Positions 1 to 8,238 of a stretch of 64,000 nucleotides of DNA are shown one piece after another (the stretch's first letter is position 1; each line of letters opens with the position of its first letter). The notes under the pieces are model-generated. The model was given only the letters and a program-made list of their open reading frames with translations. It was not told the DNA's origin and made no database searches. The position numbers were made by a program, and so were the translations under genes. Source of the stretch: CAXXOK01 sp963678055 (GTDB taxonomy: Bacteria > Bacillota > Clostridia > Christensenellales > Aristaeellaceae). Location of the stretch: assembly GCA_963678055.1 (NCBI GenBank), contig OY782679.1, positions 1,240,001 through 1,304,000 on the forward strand, written 5' to 3'.

Positions 1-54
1 AACCAAAGCCAGACCGATACCATATAGGATTGCGGCATATCCCTCAAAGATCAT
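1..54 (-). CDS. Partial gene, N-terminus of an unidentified probable membrane protein
   Basis: Only the first 18 codons are present; the gene runs off the left edge. The ATG at 54-52 is preceded by an AGAAGGG ribosome site and, about 100 bp further up, by a consensus promoter. The visible N-terminus (MIFEGYAAILYGIGLALV) is hydrophobic and would suit a first membrane helix. It lies downstream of, and in the same direction as, the ABC exporter operon, but is separated from it by a terminator and has its own promoter. No family can be named from 18 residues. Confidence 0.6.
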   Translation of the reverse strand, partial: MIFEGYAAILYGIGLALV

Positions 55-158
55 AATGAGCCCTTCTGATGATGGTTCATCCAATGTTGTAAGCGGTGAT
101 TTAGATGGCGAAGCGCTGCTTAGTTTGCGGGTAGCGCTAGGCCATTCAACTGCTTTAA

Positions 159-187
159 ATTATATAGATGCTGGCACATACTGTCAA
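159..187 (-). promoter_or_regulatory. Consensus sigma-A promoter for the left-edge gene
   Basis: Read on the minus strand, TTGACA (187-182) is followed by exactly 17 bp and TATAAT (164-159), a perfect match to the housekeeping consensus. The predicted transcript would have an untranslated leader of about 100 nt before the ATG at 54. Confidence 0.8.
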
Positions 188-231
188 TCAATTCACGCGA
201 TACACGCAGGGTGCAGCGGTGTAAGGAGAAA

Positions 232-261
232 GAAAAAAGCCACGGCAATTGCCGTGGCTTT
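232..261 (-). terminator. Rho-independent terminator of the ABC exporter operon
   Basis: A perfect 22-nt palindrome (238-259) starts about 20 bp past the stop of the second ABC gene. On the minus strand it is followed by a T-rich run (the A-run at 233-238 on the plus strand). Confidence 0.8.
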
Positions 262-281
262 GGTGGACTGCAAAGTGGTTA

Positions 282-2000
282 CTATGCCTTGAGAAGCGAA
301 GCATACAAACCCTGTTGTTGCTTGAGGGTTTCCGGAGCGCCGGTTTCAACGATGGCACCATCCTGAATGACTACGATTTTATCCGCGCCGGCAACTGTTC
401 TCATGCGGTGTGCAATGACCAAAACGGTTTTATGTTCAATCAAGGCACTAAGTGCTTTTTGAATCTTACTCTCGTTTTCAGCATCCAGTGAAGCAGTTGC
501 TTCGTCCAGCAGGATAATCGGCGCATCCTTCAGGATAGCTCTGGCGATAGAGATGCGCTGCCGCTCGCCGCCGGACAGCCTTTCGCCGTTTTCACCGATG
601 CGGGTTTGGTAGCCATTGGTAAGCTTGTTTACAAAATCATCACACTGGGCCAGCTTTGCGGCATGAATAACCTCCTCATCCGTAGCATCCTTCTTGCCCA
701 GACGAATGTTTTCCATGATGCTTGTGTTGAACAGCGTTACATCCTGAAAAACGATGGAGTAGGAATGCAGCAGCGTTTCCGGGTCGATTTTGGAAATATC
801 CTCGCCACCAAGGGTGATCGTTCCTTTGTCGATATCCCAAAACCGGGCAGAGAGCTTGGCGATGGTGCTTTTCCCCCCGCCTGAGGGGCCCACCAGCGCT
901 GTGACCTCGCCTTGTTTGGCGGTGAAACTCACGTTTTGTAAGGTCTGTACGCCGTCCTGATAGGAAAAATCTACGTTATCAAACACGATAGTATAGTTCT
1001 TCGGGTGGAAGGCAGTGCTGCCTTCTTGTCGCGGCATGGCATCCATTTCCCGCATACGGTTGATGCGCACATTGAGGAAAATCAGCATCGCCAGATTGTT
1101 CATGACCTCTATGAGCGGATTATAGATACGGGAGGAAAGCAGCAGAAACACAAAATAGGTGAAAATACTGATCGACCCTGTCGTCAGCAGATAGGCTCCG
1201 ACCAGAATCACGCTGGGAAGGCCAAGCTTTAATACAACATAGGAGACGTTGATTGCACTGCCAATCAGCAGTTCGCTCCGAACCAGTTTTTGCTGGTAAT
1301 CGTGGAGCTTAGCATCCAGCTTGGAGGAGAAATCGCCTTCGCGGTTGTAGGATTTGATATCGTGTATCGAATCAAGCCCTTCCTGCATCGTATCAGCAAT
1401 ATCGCGTTTTGTTGCGTATAGGCCCCGATGCTCTGTGTTTTGCAAATTTCTGGTTTTATAAAAGATAAATCCGGCAATCGGAACGACCCAAAATACTGCA
1501 AGTGACAGTTGCCAGTTGTATAAAAACAACATGACAGCCATGATGGAAACGGTGATCACCGATGCGTAAAGCTGCGGGACGGCATGGGAAAACAGCTGCT
1601 CGATCTGCGTTGCGTCTTCCATGATGGTAGAACTTAAGTCGGCAACGTCCTTCTTACTAAAGAAGGAAAGAGGCAGCTTGCGCAGGGTTTCTGCAAGGGT
1701 GATTCGCCTAAGCGCGCTTTCTTCGTATATTTTCGTATAGGTGGTTTGGTATTGGAAGTATGCAATCACGACCATAATCGCAAACGCAATACACGACAGG
1801 GCTATGTAGCTTAGCATCGTTCTTCCGCTTCCATCCGTACCGCCAAGCAGTATCTGCAGCTGCGATTCCAGAAAGAGTAGTGAAAGCAGCGCCGGAAAGA
1901 TAAAACTGATATCCATCAGAACGGTCCAGGTGGTGGAATGAATCAAATCCCGTGCGCCTTTTTCGCTCATGGCATATTTGCGCTGAAAGTATTTACGCAT
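282..2000 (-). CDS. ABC exporter half-transporter, second subunit (permease fused to ATPase)
   Basis: A 572-residue half-transporter with an N-terminal membrane domain of about 330 residues containing roughly six hydrophobic segments, then an ATPase domain. The ATPase has a Walker A (GPSGGGKST), the ABC signature LSGGERQRIS, a Walker B (IILLDEATASLD) and a switch histidine (VIAHRM). The ATG at 2000 follows GGAGGAGGG at good spacing and overlaps the end of the upstream partner by 8 bp, so the two are translationally coupled and most likely form a heterodimer. An upstream in-frame start at 2165 lies deep inside the partner gene and has no ribosome site. Families of this type include multidrug exporters and the siderophore-related YbtPQ/IrtAB pairs; the substrate cannot be read from the sequence. 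Confidence 0.9.
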   Translation of the reverse strand: MRKYFQRKYAMSEKGARDLIHSTTWTVLMDISFIFPALLSLLFLESQLQILLGGTDGSGRTMLSYIALSCIAFAIMVVIAYFQYQTTYTKIYEESALRRITLAETLRKLPLSFFSKKDVADLSSTIMEDATQIEQLFSHAVPQLYASVITVSIMAVMLFLYNWQLSLAVFWVVPIAGFIFYKTRNLQNTEHRGLYATKRDIADTMQEGLDSIHDIKSYNREGDFSSKLDAKLHDYQQKLVRSELLIGSAINVSYVVLKLGLPSVILVGAYLLTTGSISIFTYFVFLLLSSRIYNPLIEVMNNLAMLIFLNVRINRMREMDAMPRQEGSTAFHPKNYTIVFDNVDFSYQDGVQTLQNVSFTAKQGEVTALVGPSGGGKSTIAKLSARFWDIDKGTITLGGEDISKIDPETLLHSYSIVFQDVTLFNTSIMENIRLGKKDATDEEVIHAAKLAQCDDFVNKLTNGYQTRIGENGERLSGGERQRISIARAILKDAPIILLDEATASLDAENESKIQKALSALIEHKTVLVIAHRMRTVAGADKIVVIQDGAIVETGAPETLKQQQGLYASLLKA

Positions 2001-3801
2001 ACTGTGCACCCTCCTCCGAAGCCTGATTCCCGGTAATTTCCCAGGCAATCGATTGTTGATATTCCTGCCACATGCGGTGGTACAGGCCGCCTTGTTCCAT
2101 GAGCTCGTCATGGGTACCCGATTCGGCAATCGTACCCTGATCGATGACCAGGATGCGGTCGGCATCGCGTACGCTGGTCAAGCGATGCGCAATCATCAGG
2201 GTGGTTTTCCCATGGCTGAGTTCCTTGAGCGCTTTTTGAATTAAGTGTTCGTTCTCTGGATCGGCAAACGCGGTCGCCTCATCCAGCAGCACGATGGGCG
2301 CATCTTTCACAATGGCTCTGGCCAGTACAATGCGCTGCTGCTCGCCGCCGGAAAGATACGTACCCGCTTTGCCGATTTGCGTATCCAAACCGTCTGGCAG
2401 TTGGTCGATAATCTCGCGAGACTGTGAATAGTCGATGGCGTGGTTGATCGCCGCATCGGATACAGCGCTTTTGCCAAACATAATGTTCTCACGCAGCGAA
2501 TCGCGGAACAAACGAGTGTTTTGGAAGACGAAGGAAATCGTGTTCATTAACGCCTGTTTACTGATGTTTTTAACATTCGCGCCTCCGACCAGGACCTCGC
2601 CTTCGGCTACATCCCAAAAGCGTGCAGCCAAGCGGGCGATGGTTGTTTTTCCGCTCCCGGATGGGCCAACCAGCGCGATGGTTTCGCCCTCGTTTAGCGT
2701 AAAGCTGATGTTGTTAATGGCACGGGTATCACTGCCGGGATAGGAAAACGATACATTGCGAAACTCCAGGCTGTGCTGCTTCGGTGCTTTGGCGGCGGCA
2801 GGGAACTGCATGGCCGGATACTCAAATAACGTATCAAGGCGGTCAAGTGCCTGCTCGGCAATCGTAACGTTTTGGCGGAAATACATCGACCGCATCAGCA
2901 ATAAAGAAAACAGCGGCGATAGCAGAAGATAGAACACGAAATCCGCGAGCACAACGGCCATCTGGTCGACTCTGCCGACGAGCAGGATGGCGATCGGGAT
3001 TAAAAAGAAGGCGGTGGACTGCATGAGTACCGTGTACAAAGACATGGGTTTGCGCCACAGGAGCGTGTAAGCGAGAACCATTTCTTTATATCGAATGATA
3101 CTGGAATAAAAACGCTTGAATGAAAAAATGCTCTGTCCGAAAGTTTTGACCACTGGAATGCCGCGAATATACTCAACAGATTCAGCGCTCATTTCCTCTA
3201 GCGAATCATAGTAGCGCTGCTGAAAGGCCTGGCCCTGTGAATTCATCATAAAACGCATGGTGATAAAGGCTAAAGCAATTGGCACCATCGACGCCAGACC
3301 CATACGCCAGTCCACAAGAAAAATCAGCGTAAGCAGAATGATGGGAGATACTACACTGGCAGCCATATCCGGCAGCTGGTGGGCAAGGAAGGTGTGCGTT
3401 GTTCCGGCACCATCATTGACAATTTTGCGCAGTTTGCCACTGGCGTGTTGGTCAAAAAAACCCAGCGGCATGGAGATGATTTTTCGCATGCCGGTGCGCT
3501 GCATTTCGACCTCAACTTGAAACGCAGCCAGATGCGAGCTCATCAAAGCAGCGAAATAAAGCAAAATGCCGGCAAACGCGCTGCCAAAGGCATACCACGC
3601 AAACGGACCGATGCCGTCCATGCTGATGGACAGCGGAGACTGCAGTATGTCGCGTGCGATGTACCATACAAACACGAATGGCAAAATGTTTAAAATCGCA
3701 GAAAGCCCGGATAGAAATAATGAAAGTGGAAGTAGCCACTTCTTTTTGCCAAAGTATGGGGAAAACCGTTTGAGAATGGATGCCTTTTTGTCTTTCGCCA
3801 T
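1993..3801 (-). CDS. ABC exporter half-transporter, first subunit (permease fused to ATPase)
   Basis: A 602-residue half-transporter. The ATPase part shows Walker A (GPSGSGKTT), signature LSGGEQQRI, Walker B (IVLLDEATAFADPENE) and switch histidine (MIAHRL). The ATG at 3801 has an AGGAGGG site 8 bp upstream; an in-frame start at 3876 has no support. It is the first gene of a two-gene operon. The ATAFADPENE stretch after Walker B differs from the partner's more usual ATASLDAENE, as is common in heterodimeric exporters with one specialised site. A palindrome overlaps its promoter, so expression is probably repressed by a DNA-binding regulator not encoded in the window. Confidence 0.9.
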   Translation of the reverse strand: MAKDKKASILKRFSPYFGKKKWLLPLSLFLSGLSAILNILPFVFVWYIARDILQSPLSISMDGIGPFAWYAFGSAFAGILLYFAALMSSHLAAFQVEVEMQRTGMRKIISMPLGFFDQHASGKLRKIVNDGAGTTHTFLAHQLPDMAASVVSPIILLTLIFLVDWRMGLASMVPIALAFITMRFMMNSQGQAFQQRYYDSLEEMSAESVEYIRGIPVVKTFGQSIFSFKRFYSSIIRYKEMVLAYTLLWRKPMSLYTVLMQSTAFFLIPIAILLVGRVDQMAVVLADFVFYLLLSPLFSLLLMRSMYFRQNVTIAEQALDRLDTLFEYPAMQFPAAAKAPKQHSLEFRNVSFSYPGSDTRAINNISFTLNEGETIALVGPSGSGKTTIARLAARFWDVAEGEVLVGGANVKNISKQALMNTISFVFQNTRLFRDSLRENIMFGKSAVSDAAINHAIDYSQSREIIDQLPDGLDTQIGKAGTYLSGGEQQRIVLARAIVKDAPIVLLDEATAFADPENEHLIQKALKELSHGKTTLMIAHRLTSVRDADRILVIDQGTIAESGTHDELMEQGGLYHRMWQEYQQSIAWEITGNQASEEGAQYA

Positions 3802-3872
3802 AGAATAACCCTCCTGTATGAATCGTGTTGGAACCGCAGCCGCAGGTCGGAGTGGGGGAGTGATGCATGAAT

Positions 3873-3899
3873 CCAAGAGTTAGAGACCTCTAACCTTGG
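3873..3899. promoter_or_regulatory. Imperfect palindrome in the ABC operon leader, possible second operator
   Basis: CCAAG-AG-TTAGA and its near reverse complement TCTAA-CC-TTGG flank a three-base centre, with one base inserted in one arm. The core half-site GTTAGA is the same as in the perfect palindrome 75 bp upstream, which suggests one regulator binding two sites. It has no T-run in the operon direction and so does not look like a terminator. Confidence 0.45.
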
Positions 3900-3972
3900 G
3901 ACAAAAAAATAGGCGGTGCAAATCATCGGGCATAGCGAAGTCCTGGGTGATCATGCAAACACTGCAAAAGAA

Positions 3973-3998
3973 ATCGAGTTAGATAACTCTAACTCGAT
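3973..3998. promoter_or_regulatory. Perfect palindromic operator overlapping the -10 of the ABC operon
   Basis: Two perfect 11-bp arms (ATCGAGTTAGA and its reverse complement) are separated by four bases. The right arm overlaps the first two bases of the -10 box, and the rest covers the transcription start region. A repressor bound here would block the promoter. The half-site GTTAGA loosely resembles DtxR-type boxes (TTAGGTTAG half-sites), but this is only a resemblance. Confidence 0.7.
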
Positions 3999-4025
3999 TA
4001 TATCATGAAAACGGCTCTGTTGCAA
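3997..4025 (-). promoter_or_regulatory. Sigma-A promoter of the ABC exporter operon
   Basis: On the minus strand TTGCAA (4025-4020), 17 bp, TATAAT (4002-3997). The -10 is perfect and the -35 matches four of six. The -35 lies only 24 bp past the lepA stop, with no clear terminator between them, so lepA read-through into this promoter is possible. Confidence 0.7.
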
Positions 4026-4049
4026 GATGGAAAAACCACGAAAAGCAGT

Positions 4050-5858
4050 TTATTTCTCGTCCATTTTCAACACAGCGATGAAGGCTTCGCTTGGCACTTC
4101 GACTGAACCGAACTGCCGCATGCGTTTCTTACCTTCTTTTTGTTTCTCCAGCAGTTTCTTTTTGCGTGTAATATCGCCGCCGTAGCACTTGGCAAGCACA
4201 TCCTTGCGCAAGGCGCGTACGGTCTCACGGGCGATGACTTTGCCGCCAATGGCCGCTTGAATGGGAATTTCAAACTGCTGGCGGGGGATAACGTCAATCA
4301 GCTTTTTGGCAATGCTGCGGCCGCGAGCGTAGGCCTTGTCTCGGTGAACGATGATGGTGAAGGCATCGCAGATATCACCATTGAGCAGGACATCCAGTTT
4401 CACCAGATCGCTTTGCACATAGTCCTTCAGCTCATAATCAAAGCTGGCATAGCCGCGTGACCGGCTTTTAATCTGGTCGAAAAAGTCGTATATGACTTCG
4501 TTGAGCGGGATATCGTAGGTCAGCTTTACGCGCCCGCCTTCATACTGCATGTCCAGGAATACGGCTCGTTTTTCTGTGCATACTTCCATCAGGGTGCCCA
4601 CATACTCCTGCGGGGTATACAGGGTCGCAAGCACAAACGGTTCTTCCATGTGGTCGACGACGGACAGATCGGGCAGGTTGGTGGGATTGTCGATGGATAC
4701 CATCGTGCCGTCTGTTTTATAGACATGGTATATAACGCTGGGCGCGGTGGTGATGAGGTTTAAGTCAAACTCCCGCTCAAGTCGCTGGGAAATGATATCC
4801 ATGTGCAACAGCCCAAGGAAGCCGCAGCGGTAGCCATAGCCAAGCGCAACGGAGGTTTCCGGCTCAAACGACAGGGACGCGTCGTTCATGCGCAGCTTTT
4901 CCAGCGCGTCCTTCAAGGCATCGTAATCGTTGCCATCAGCAGGATATATACCGCAGAACACCATCGGGGTTACCTTGCGATAGCCGGGCAGCGGGGCATC
5001 GGCAGGGAGCTCCGCGCTGGTGATGGTATCGCCCACGCGGGTTTCGGAAATATCCTTGATCGACGCGCTGACGTAGCCCACATCGCCTGCCTGCAGCATA
5101 GTGCAGGGGCTGTACCCGGGGTGGAAAGTGCCGACTTCTACGATTTCAAATTCCGCCTTACTGGCCATCATACGGATGCGCATGCCGGGTTTCACCGTGC
5201 CCTGCATAACGCGCACAAAGCAAATCGCGCCCTTGTAATTGTCATAATACGCATCAAATATTAGCGCTTTCAGGGGCGCGGTAGCATCGCCCGTGGGTGG
5301 GGGAACATGCTTGACAATCGCTTCCAGCACGGCCTCGACATTCATACCGGTTTTGGCCGATACCATGGGGGCTTCTTCGGTGTCCAGGCCGATCACGTCT
5401 TCAATCTCCTGCTTAACAACATCCGGCTGGGCGCTGGGCAGGTCGATTTTGTTGATCACGGGAATGGTTTCCAAATCGTGTTCCAGCGCCATGTATACGT
5501 TGGCCAGCGTTTGGGCTTCAATACCCTGGGTGGCATCCACCACCAGCAGCGCACCCTCGCACGCGGCCAGCGCACGGCTGACCTCGTAGCTGAAGTCTAC
5601 ATGGCCGGGGGTGTCAATCAGGTTCAGGTTATAGGTTTGTCCATCCGAGGCGGTATACTGCATATGGACAGCCTTGCTTTTAATGGTGATGCCGCGTTCA
5701 CGCTCCAGCTCCATGCTGTCGAGCATCTGTTCTACCATTTGGCGGCGATCAAATACGCCCGTCATTTCTAAAATGCGGTCAGCGAGCGTGGATTTACCAT
5801 GGTCAATGTGCGCAATAATGCAAAAATTGCGAATATGTTTCAGCCTGTCGTCCGGCAT
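4050..5858 (-). CDS. lepA: Elongation factor 4 (LepA), ribosome back-translocating GTPase
   Basis: A 602-residue translational GTPase of normal LepA length. It shows the G1 loop AHIDHGKST near residues 16-24, the G3 motif DTPGHVDF, the G4 motif NKID, and the LepA-specific C-terminal domain with the basic RKKKLLEKQKEGKKRMRQFG segment near the end. The ATG at 5858 follows AGGAGG at ideal spacing; the longer frame from 5996 has no ribosome site. In many Firmicutes lepA sits directly upstream of hemW-hrcA on the same strand. Here it is on the opposite strand and about 11 kb away, with the sigma/anti-sigma region between them. Confidence 0.97.
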   Translation of the reverse strand: MPDDRLKHIRNFCIIAHIDHGKSTLADRILEMTGVFDRRQMVEQMLDSMELERERGITIKSKAVHMQYTASDGQTYNLNLIDTPGHVDFSYEVSRALAACEGALLVVDATQGIEAQTLANVYMALEHDLETIPVINKIDLPSAQPDVVKQEIEDVIGLDTEEAPMVSAKTGMNVEAVLEAIVKHVPPPTGDATAPLKALIFDAYYDNYKGAICFVRVMQGTVKPGMRIRMMASKAEFEIVEVGTFHPGYSPCTMLQAGDVGYVSASIKDISETRVGDTITSAELPADAPLPGYRKVTPMVFCGIYPADGNDYDALKDALEKLRMNDASLSFEPETSVALGYGYRCGFLGLLHMDIISQRLEREFDLNLITTAPSVIYHVYKTDGTMVSIDNPTNLPDLSVVDHMEEPFVLATLYTPQEYVGTLMEVCTEKRAVFLDMQYEGGRVKLTYDIPLNEVIYDFFDQIKSRSRGYASFDYELKDYVQSDLVKLDVLLNGDICDAFTIIVHRDKAYARGRSIAKKLIDVIPRQQFEIPIQAAIGGKVIARETVRALRKDVLAKCYGGDITRKKKLLEKQKEGKKRMRQFGSVEVPSEAFIAVLKMDEK

Positions 5859-5897
5859 GGAATCCTCCTGCAGATCAAGTACTTTTTTACAGGGAGT

Positions 5898-5926
5898 ATC
5901 ATACTGTATTTTGTTCAATATGGCAA
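5898..5926 (-). promoter_or_regulatory. Probable lepA promoter
   Basis: Minus strand TTGCCA (5926-5921), 17 bp, TATGAT (5903-5898), with a leader of about 30 nt before the AGGAGG site. In the rest of the intergenic stretch up to 6164 I see AT-rich DNA but no convincing further element. Confidence 0.6.
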
Positions 5927-6164
5927 TTCTATACATCGGATCCACTGTAATCATTAAGCTGAGCGCGAGATAGGATTTACAAACATTATTCCACAAAATG
6001 GTACTAAATTGTGTTTGATGATCTTTATATAGTTGTACGAATTATGGACATATAAGAACCGAAAAGAATGCTATATACACTTCTATGAGCTGATAATGTT
6101 ACTCTTTCCGACACAAGGCATAATCGAATAGCGGTTTACCTGCTCTGCCGGGAAAGGAAGTGCA

Positions 6165-6542
6165 ATGATGACAGAACAGCAAATTTGCGAACTATTCATC
6201 AGTCGCCGCTGCCTTGAAGCAGAGCTGGCAATTATTAATGTGTGTTTTAAAGAACTTGTCCTGGCAGATAAAGCGGAGTATTTGTCTAAATATTGTCTAT
6301 TAGAGCGAAAAATTGCCGTAATCGATAATCTGCATAAATTTCTTCCCGATGATGAGCAATTCGTTATACAAAAGCATTTAGTGGAAGGTATCTTGTGGTC
6401 GGATATATCAGAAATGATATATAGTGACGAAAATAGTAAACTCCCATATGATAAGCGATCATTGCAACGAATTAAGGCAAAGGCCTTCATAGGATATACG
6501 AATTTATTCATTGCAGTTTTGGGGATAACCTTGATATCCTGA
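6165..6542 (+). CDS. Small sigma-region-4/ArpU-like protein, copy 1
   Basis: A 125-residue soluble protein. Its central part (ERKIAVIDNL ... DDEQFVIQKHLVEG ... KRSLQRIKAKAF) aligns by eye with the neighbouring 126-residue gene at 6801, so the two are paralogues. The pattern of a helix, an E-x-HLVE motif and a basic C-terminal helix recalls sigma-70 region 4-like regulators such as the ArpU family of phage lysis regulators, but no exact family is certain. The start is ATG 6165 or the adjacent ATG 6168, both after AAAGGAAG. It is AT-rich compared with the core genes around it and opens the accessory region. No partner gene in the same operon is obvious. Confidence 0.6.
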   Translation: MMTEQQICELFISRRCLEAELAIINVCFKELVLADKAEYLSKYCLLERKIAVIDNLHKFLPDDEQFVIQKHLVEGILWSDISEMIYSDENSKLPYDKRSLQRIKAKAFIGYTNLFIAVLGITLIS

Positions 6543-6559
6543 TTGATGACAATGATGTG

Positions 6560-6602
6560 TCATCCTTTTGCCGTAGTAAAAGGATGAGATAGCCATCCTT
6601 TT
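6560..6602 (+). promoter_or_regulatory. Three-segment alternating hairpin between the two paralogous regulator genes
   Basis: CATCCTTTT occurs at 6561-6569 and 6594-6602, and its complement AAAAGGATG lies between them at 6578-6586. The middle segment can pair with either flank, giving two mutually exclusive hairpins. The first could act as a terminator for the gene ending at 6542, but only the second is followed by a short T-run. Confidence 0.5.
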
Positions 6603-6656
6603 GTCGTTCCCATAGAACAAAGCAGACGATACGATGAACAGGAGGAAAAGGAAAGA

Positions 6657-6712
6657 CCTTGTAAAACGAGCCTGGCCGCTGCCATCCTCGAAAGGATGGA
6701 TGTTCTACAAGG
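6657..6712 (+). repeat. Repeated leader element, copy 1 (short form)
   Basis: This copy carries the core shared by four sites: CGAGCCTGGCCGCTGCCATCC, then a hairpin loop and GGATGGATGTTCT. Here CCATCCT pairs with AGGATGG, and the ends CCTTGTA and TACAAGG pair to close the element. It ends 88 bp before the ATG of the following gene at 6801. Copies 2-4 (7443, 10729, 13746) also sit in front of plus-strand genes. Confidence 0.6.
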
Positions 6713-6800
6713 ACAGTTGTAGTCTATCATATGGGTTATGATCTGTAAAGAGATTGCGCTGTATACCTTTCCTTTAAATAAAAAAGGGAGGATTTTAATA

Positions 6801-7181
6801 ATGGAAGAACTCGTTCGGAAAGTATTGAGTAAGTACACTAGCTATCAAGCAGAGGCAGAGATTTGTGAACACTTGTTATCCGCAAGGGAAAACACGGAGA
6901 TCAGAGATGATCTAGCGCTACTGAAGATGAAAATCACTGTTATCCAAAGCTGGTTTGCTTTGCTTAACGCAGATGAACGCTTTGTGGTTGAGAAGCACTT
7001 AGTGGAAGAATTGGAATGGCCCAGAGTTGCTTTTGTGTTTACTGAGAAATGGAAACGTGAATTCAGCAGAACGGAACGATCACTGGTCAAATATCAAGCA
7101 AGTGCGTTGAAAAAGATTGTTGCGTTCACTGCAATGCACCGGGATATCGTGGTGCCGTTGTTTTCTGATTTAAGTGACTGA
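6801..7181 (+). CDS. Small sigma-region-4/ArpU-like protein, copy 2
   Basis: A 126-residue paralogue of the gene at 6165. Matching blocks are LKMKITVIQ, DERFVVEKHLVE and RTERSLVKYQASALKKI. The ATG at 6801 has an AAAGGGAGG site; an in-frame start at 6738 would add 21 residues without ribosome-site support. The C-terminal basic helix suits DNA binding. It is followed by a strong terminator and preceded by the repeated leader element. Its role is unknown; it could regulate the adjacent envelope-protein units, but that is inference. Confidence 0.6.
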   Translation: MEELVRKVLSKYTSYQAEAEICEHLLSARENTEIRDDLALLKMKITVIQSWFALLNADERFVVEKHLVEELEWPRVAFVFTEKWKREFSRTERSLVKYQASALKKIVAFTAMHRDIVVPLFSDLSD

Positions 7182-7218
7182 TGAATTTGGGTGACAAACA
7201 CTTCCCAAAGTACATGGG

Positions 7219-7246
7219 AAAACCGCTCTATAGGGGAGCGGTTTTT
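7219..7246 (+). terminator. Rho-independent terminator after the second small regulator gene
   Basis: AAAACCGCTC, a short loop and GAGCGGTTTTT form a GC-rich stem ending in a T-run, 37 bp after the stop codon. Confidence 0.85.
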
Positions 7247-7290
7247 CTATGTATATGGATTGCGCGAAATTCTTCAAGGATTTTTCCAGA

Positions 7291-7627
7291 ACTCTTCAAT
7301 TTTCAAAAGCCCTAATATTTGCTACGATTTAGGTGAGCCAAGGGCGGATAAGAGCACTTGAAAATCGCTTATCCAGCGCCTGCTCAAAGTTCAAATAGGA
7401 AAGGGTTGATTCCATTGGGCAAGCAACCGGCGTGAGTGATTCCGGCAGACGAGCCTGGCCGCTGCCATCCTCTAAGGGATGGATGTTCTGCAAGGATTCA
7501 TGAACCGCAACAAGGCGTTGTAATGCGCTTTTCATTGTAACTTTGTACACAAAAAATACGAAACGTAAAAATCCTAAGTTGCGCTTAGCTGTGTTTCGTG
7601 CACCCAAATTGAAAAGGAGAATTTCAA
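7291..7627 (+). promoter_or_regulatory. Conserved leader A of the secreted SH3/peptidoglycan-binding gene
   Basis: This stretch is shared with leader C (13596-13930) over its full length and with leader B (10579-10780) over its first 200 bp. It contains a conserved block TATTTGCTACGATTTAG, a hairpin GGATAAG-A-GC / GCTTATCC at 7346-7374, and the repeated core element at 7443-7495 whose ends GCAGAC and GTTCTGC can pair. It ends in an AAGGAG ribosome site. Such length and structure before a secreted wall-associated protein suggest an untranslated regulatory RNA, but it matches no riboswitch class I know. A minus-strand reading frame here (starting at 7531) is not conserved as protein in the other copies. 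Confidence 0.55.
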
Positions 7628-8182
7628 ATGAAACATACGAAGAAACTGCTAGCTCTGGCTCTGGTTATTATGTCACTATGCACATTCGTCATTTCTGCAT
7701 CAGCTATAGAAGACAGATGGGTGGATGCAAGTGGTTGGCTGAATTTCCGCGCGACTACTTCGACCGGTGGAACATTGATCGATAAAATCGCTAACGGACT
7801 GCCGGTAACCTGGTATTATAGTACTGGCAGCTGGAGTAGAATTTCTTTTGATGGTACTCTGGGTTATGTTGTGACATCATATCTGACAACTGTCGATCCT
7901 GGCTATGATACTCCACAAAACATGCGTCAAGCATTTGGTTATTACTTGCTTCAACGTGGCAGTGTCGGATACAGAGTGAAAAATCTTCAGTTAGTTCTAA
8001 GTGCGGAAGGCTTTTTTACCGGTTCAGTTAATGGTAATTTTGCAGCAGATACCGAGGATGCTGTTAAAAAGTATCAAAAAGCTGAAAACATTGAGGCTGA
8101 TGGCCTTGTAGGAGAAGTCACTAAAAGTCACTTATGGGGAGATTACTCAACACACTTAATGGCCTTGGGCTCTGTGGAGTAA
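7628..8182 (+). CDS. Secreted SH3-like and peptidoglycan-binding protein, intact copy (unit 1)
   Basis: A 184-residue exported protein. Residues 1-26 form a classic signal peptide ending in SASA. Residues 30-85 look like a bacterial SH3 domain (NFRATTSTGGT ... LPVTWYYSTGSWSRISFDG ... GYVVTSYL). Residues about 107-170 form a peptidoglycan-binding type 1 domain (LQRGSVGYRVKNLQLVL ... DTEDAVKKYQKAENIEADGLVG). No catalytic domain is present, so it probably binds the wall rather than cutting it. Start ATG follows AAGGAG by 8 bp. It faces the anti-sigma gene tail to tail and is the only intact member of three related genes in the region. Confidence 0.85.
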   Translation: MKHTKKLLALALVIMSLCTFVISASAIEDRWVDASGWLNFRATTSTGGTLIDKIANGLPVTWYYSTGSWSRISFDGTLGYVVTSYLTTVDPGYDTPQNMRQAFGYYLLQRGSVGYRVKNLQLVLSAEGFFTGSVNGNFAADTEDAVKKYQKAENIEADGLVGEVTKSHLWGDYSTHLMALGSVE

Positions 8183-8217
8183 CCATATGTAAAGTAACTC
8201 CTTCTTATAAACAATCT

Positions 8218-8231
8218 GCCGCCGCGGCGGC
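8218..8231. terminator. GC palindrome between convergent genes of unit 1
   Basis: The perfect palindrome GCCGCCGCGGCGGC lies between the stops of the secreted protein and the anti-sigma gene and is followed on the plus strand by TCCTTTT. It may work as a weak bidirectional terminator; it lacks a proper loop. Confidence 0.35.
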
Positions 8232-8238
8232 TCCTTTT

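Noticed and set aside
3873..3899. Palindrome as terminator
   Set aside because: No T-run in either useful direction; its half-site matches the operator upstream.
6165..7181. Prophage remnant, because of the ArpU-like genes
   Set aside because: No integrase, terminase, capsid, tail or lysis gene is nearby; the two small regulators alone do not support a prophage.
7329..7607. Minus-strand frame in leader A with a stretch like a Fic motif (HPLEDGSG; HPFEDGSG in copy 1)
   Set aside because: The equivalent frames in copies 1, B and C are broken by early stops, there is no ribosome site, and the similarity to HPFxDGNGR lies within the DNA repeat. Treated as chance within the leader element.
7291..7627. 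Leader A as a c-di-AMP (ydaO) or c-di-GMP riboswitch, expected before wall-protein genes
   Set aside because: The diagnostic conserved segments of those classes are not present; the element is reported as unclassified instead.
8183..8238. GCCGCCGCGGCGGC as a phage attachment or recombination core
   Set aside because: It lies between convergent genes, has no repeat partner that I can see, and no integrase is in the window.
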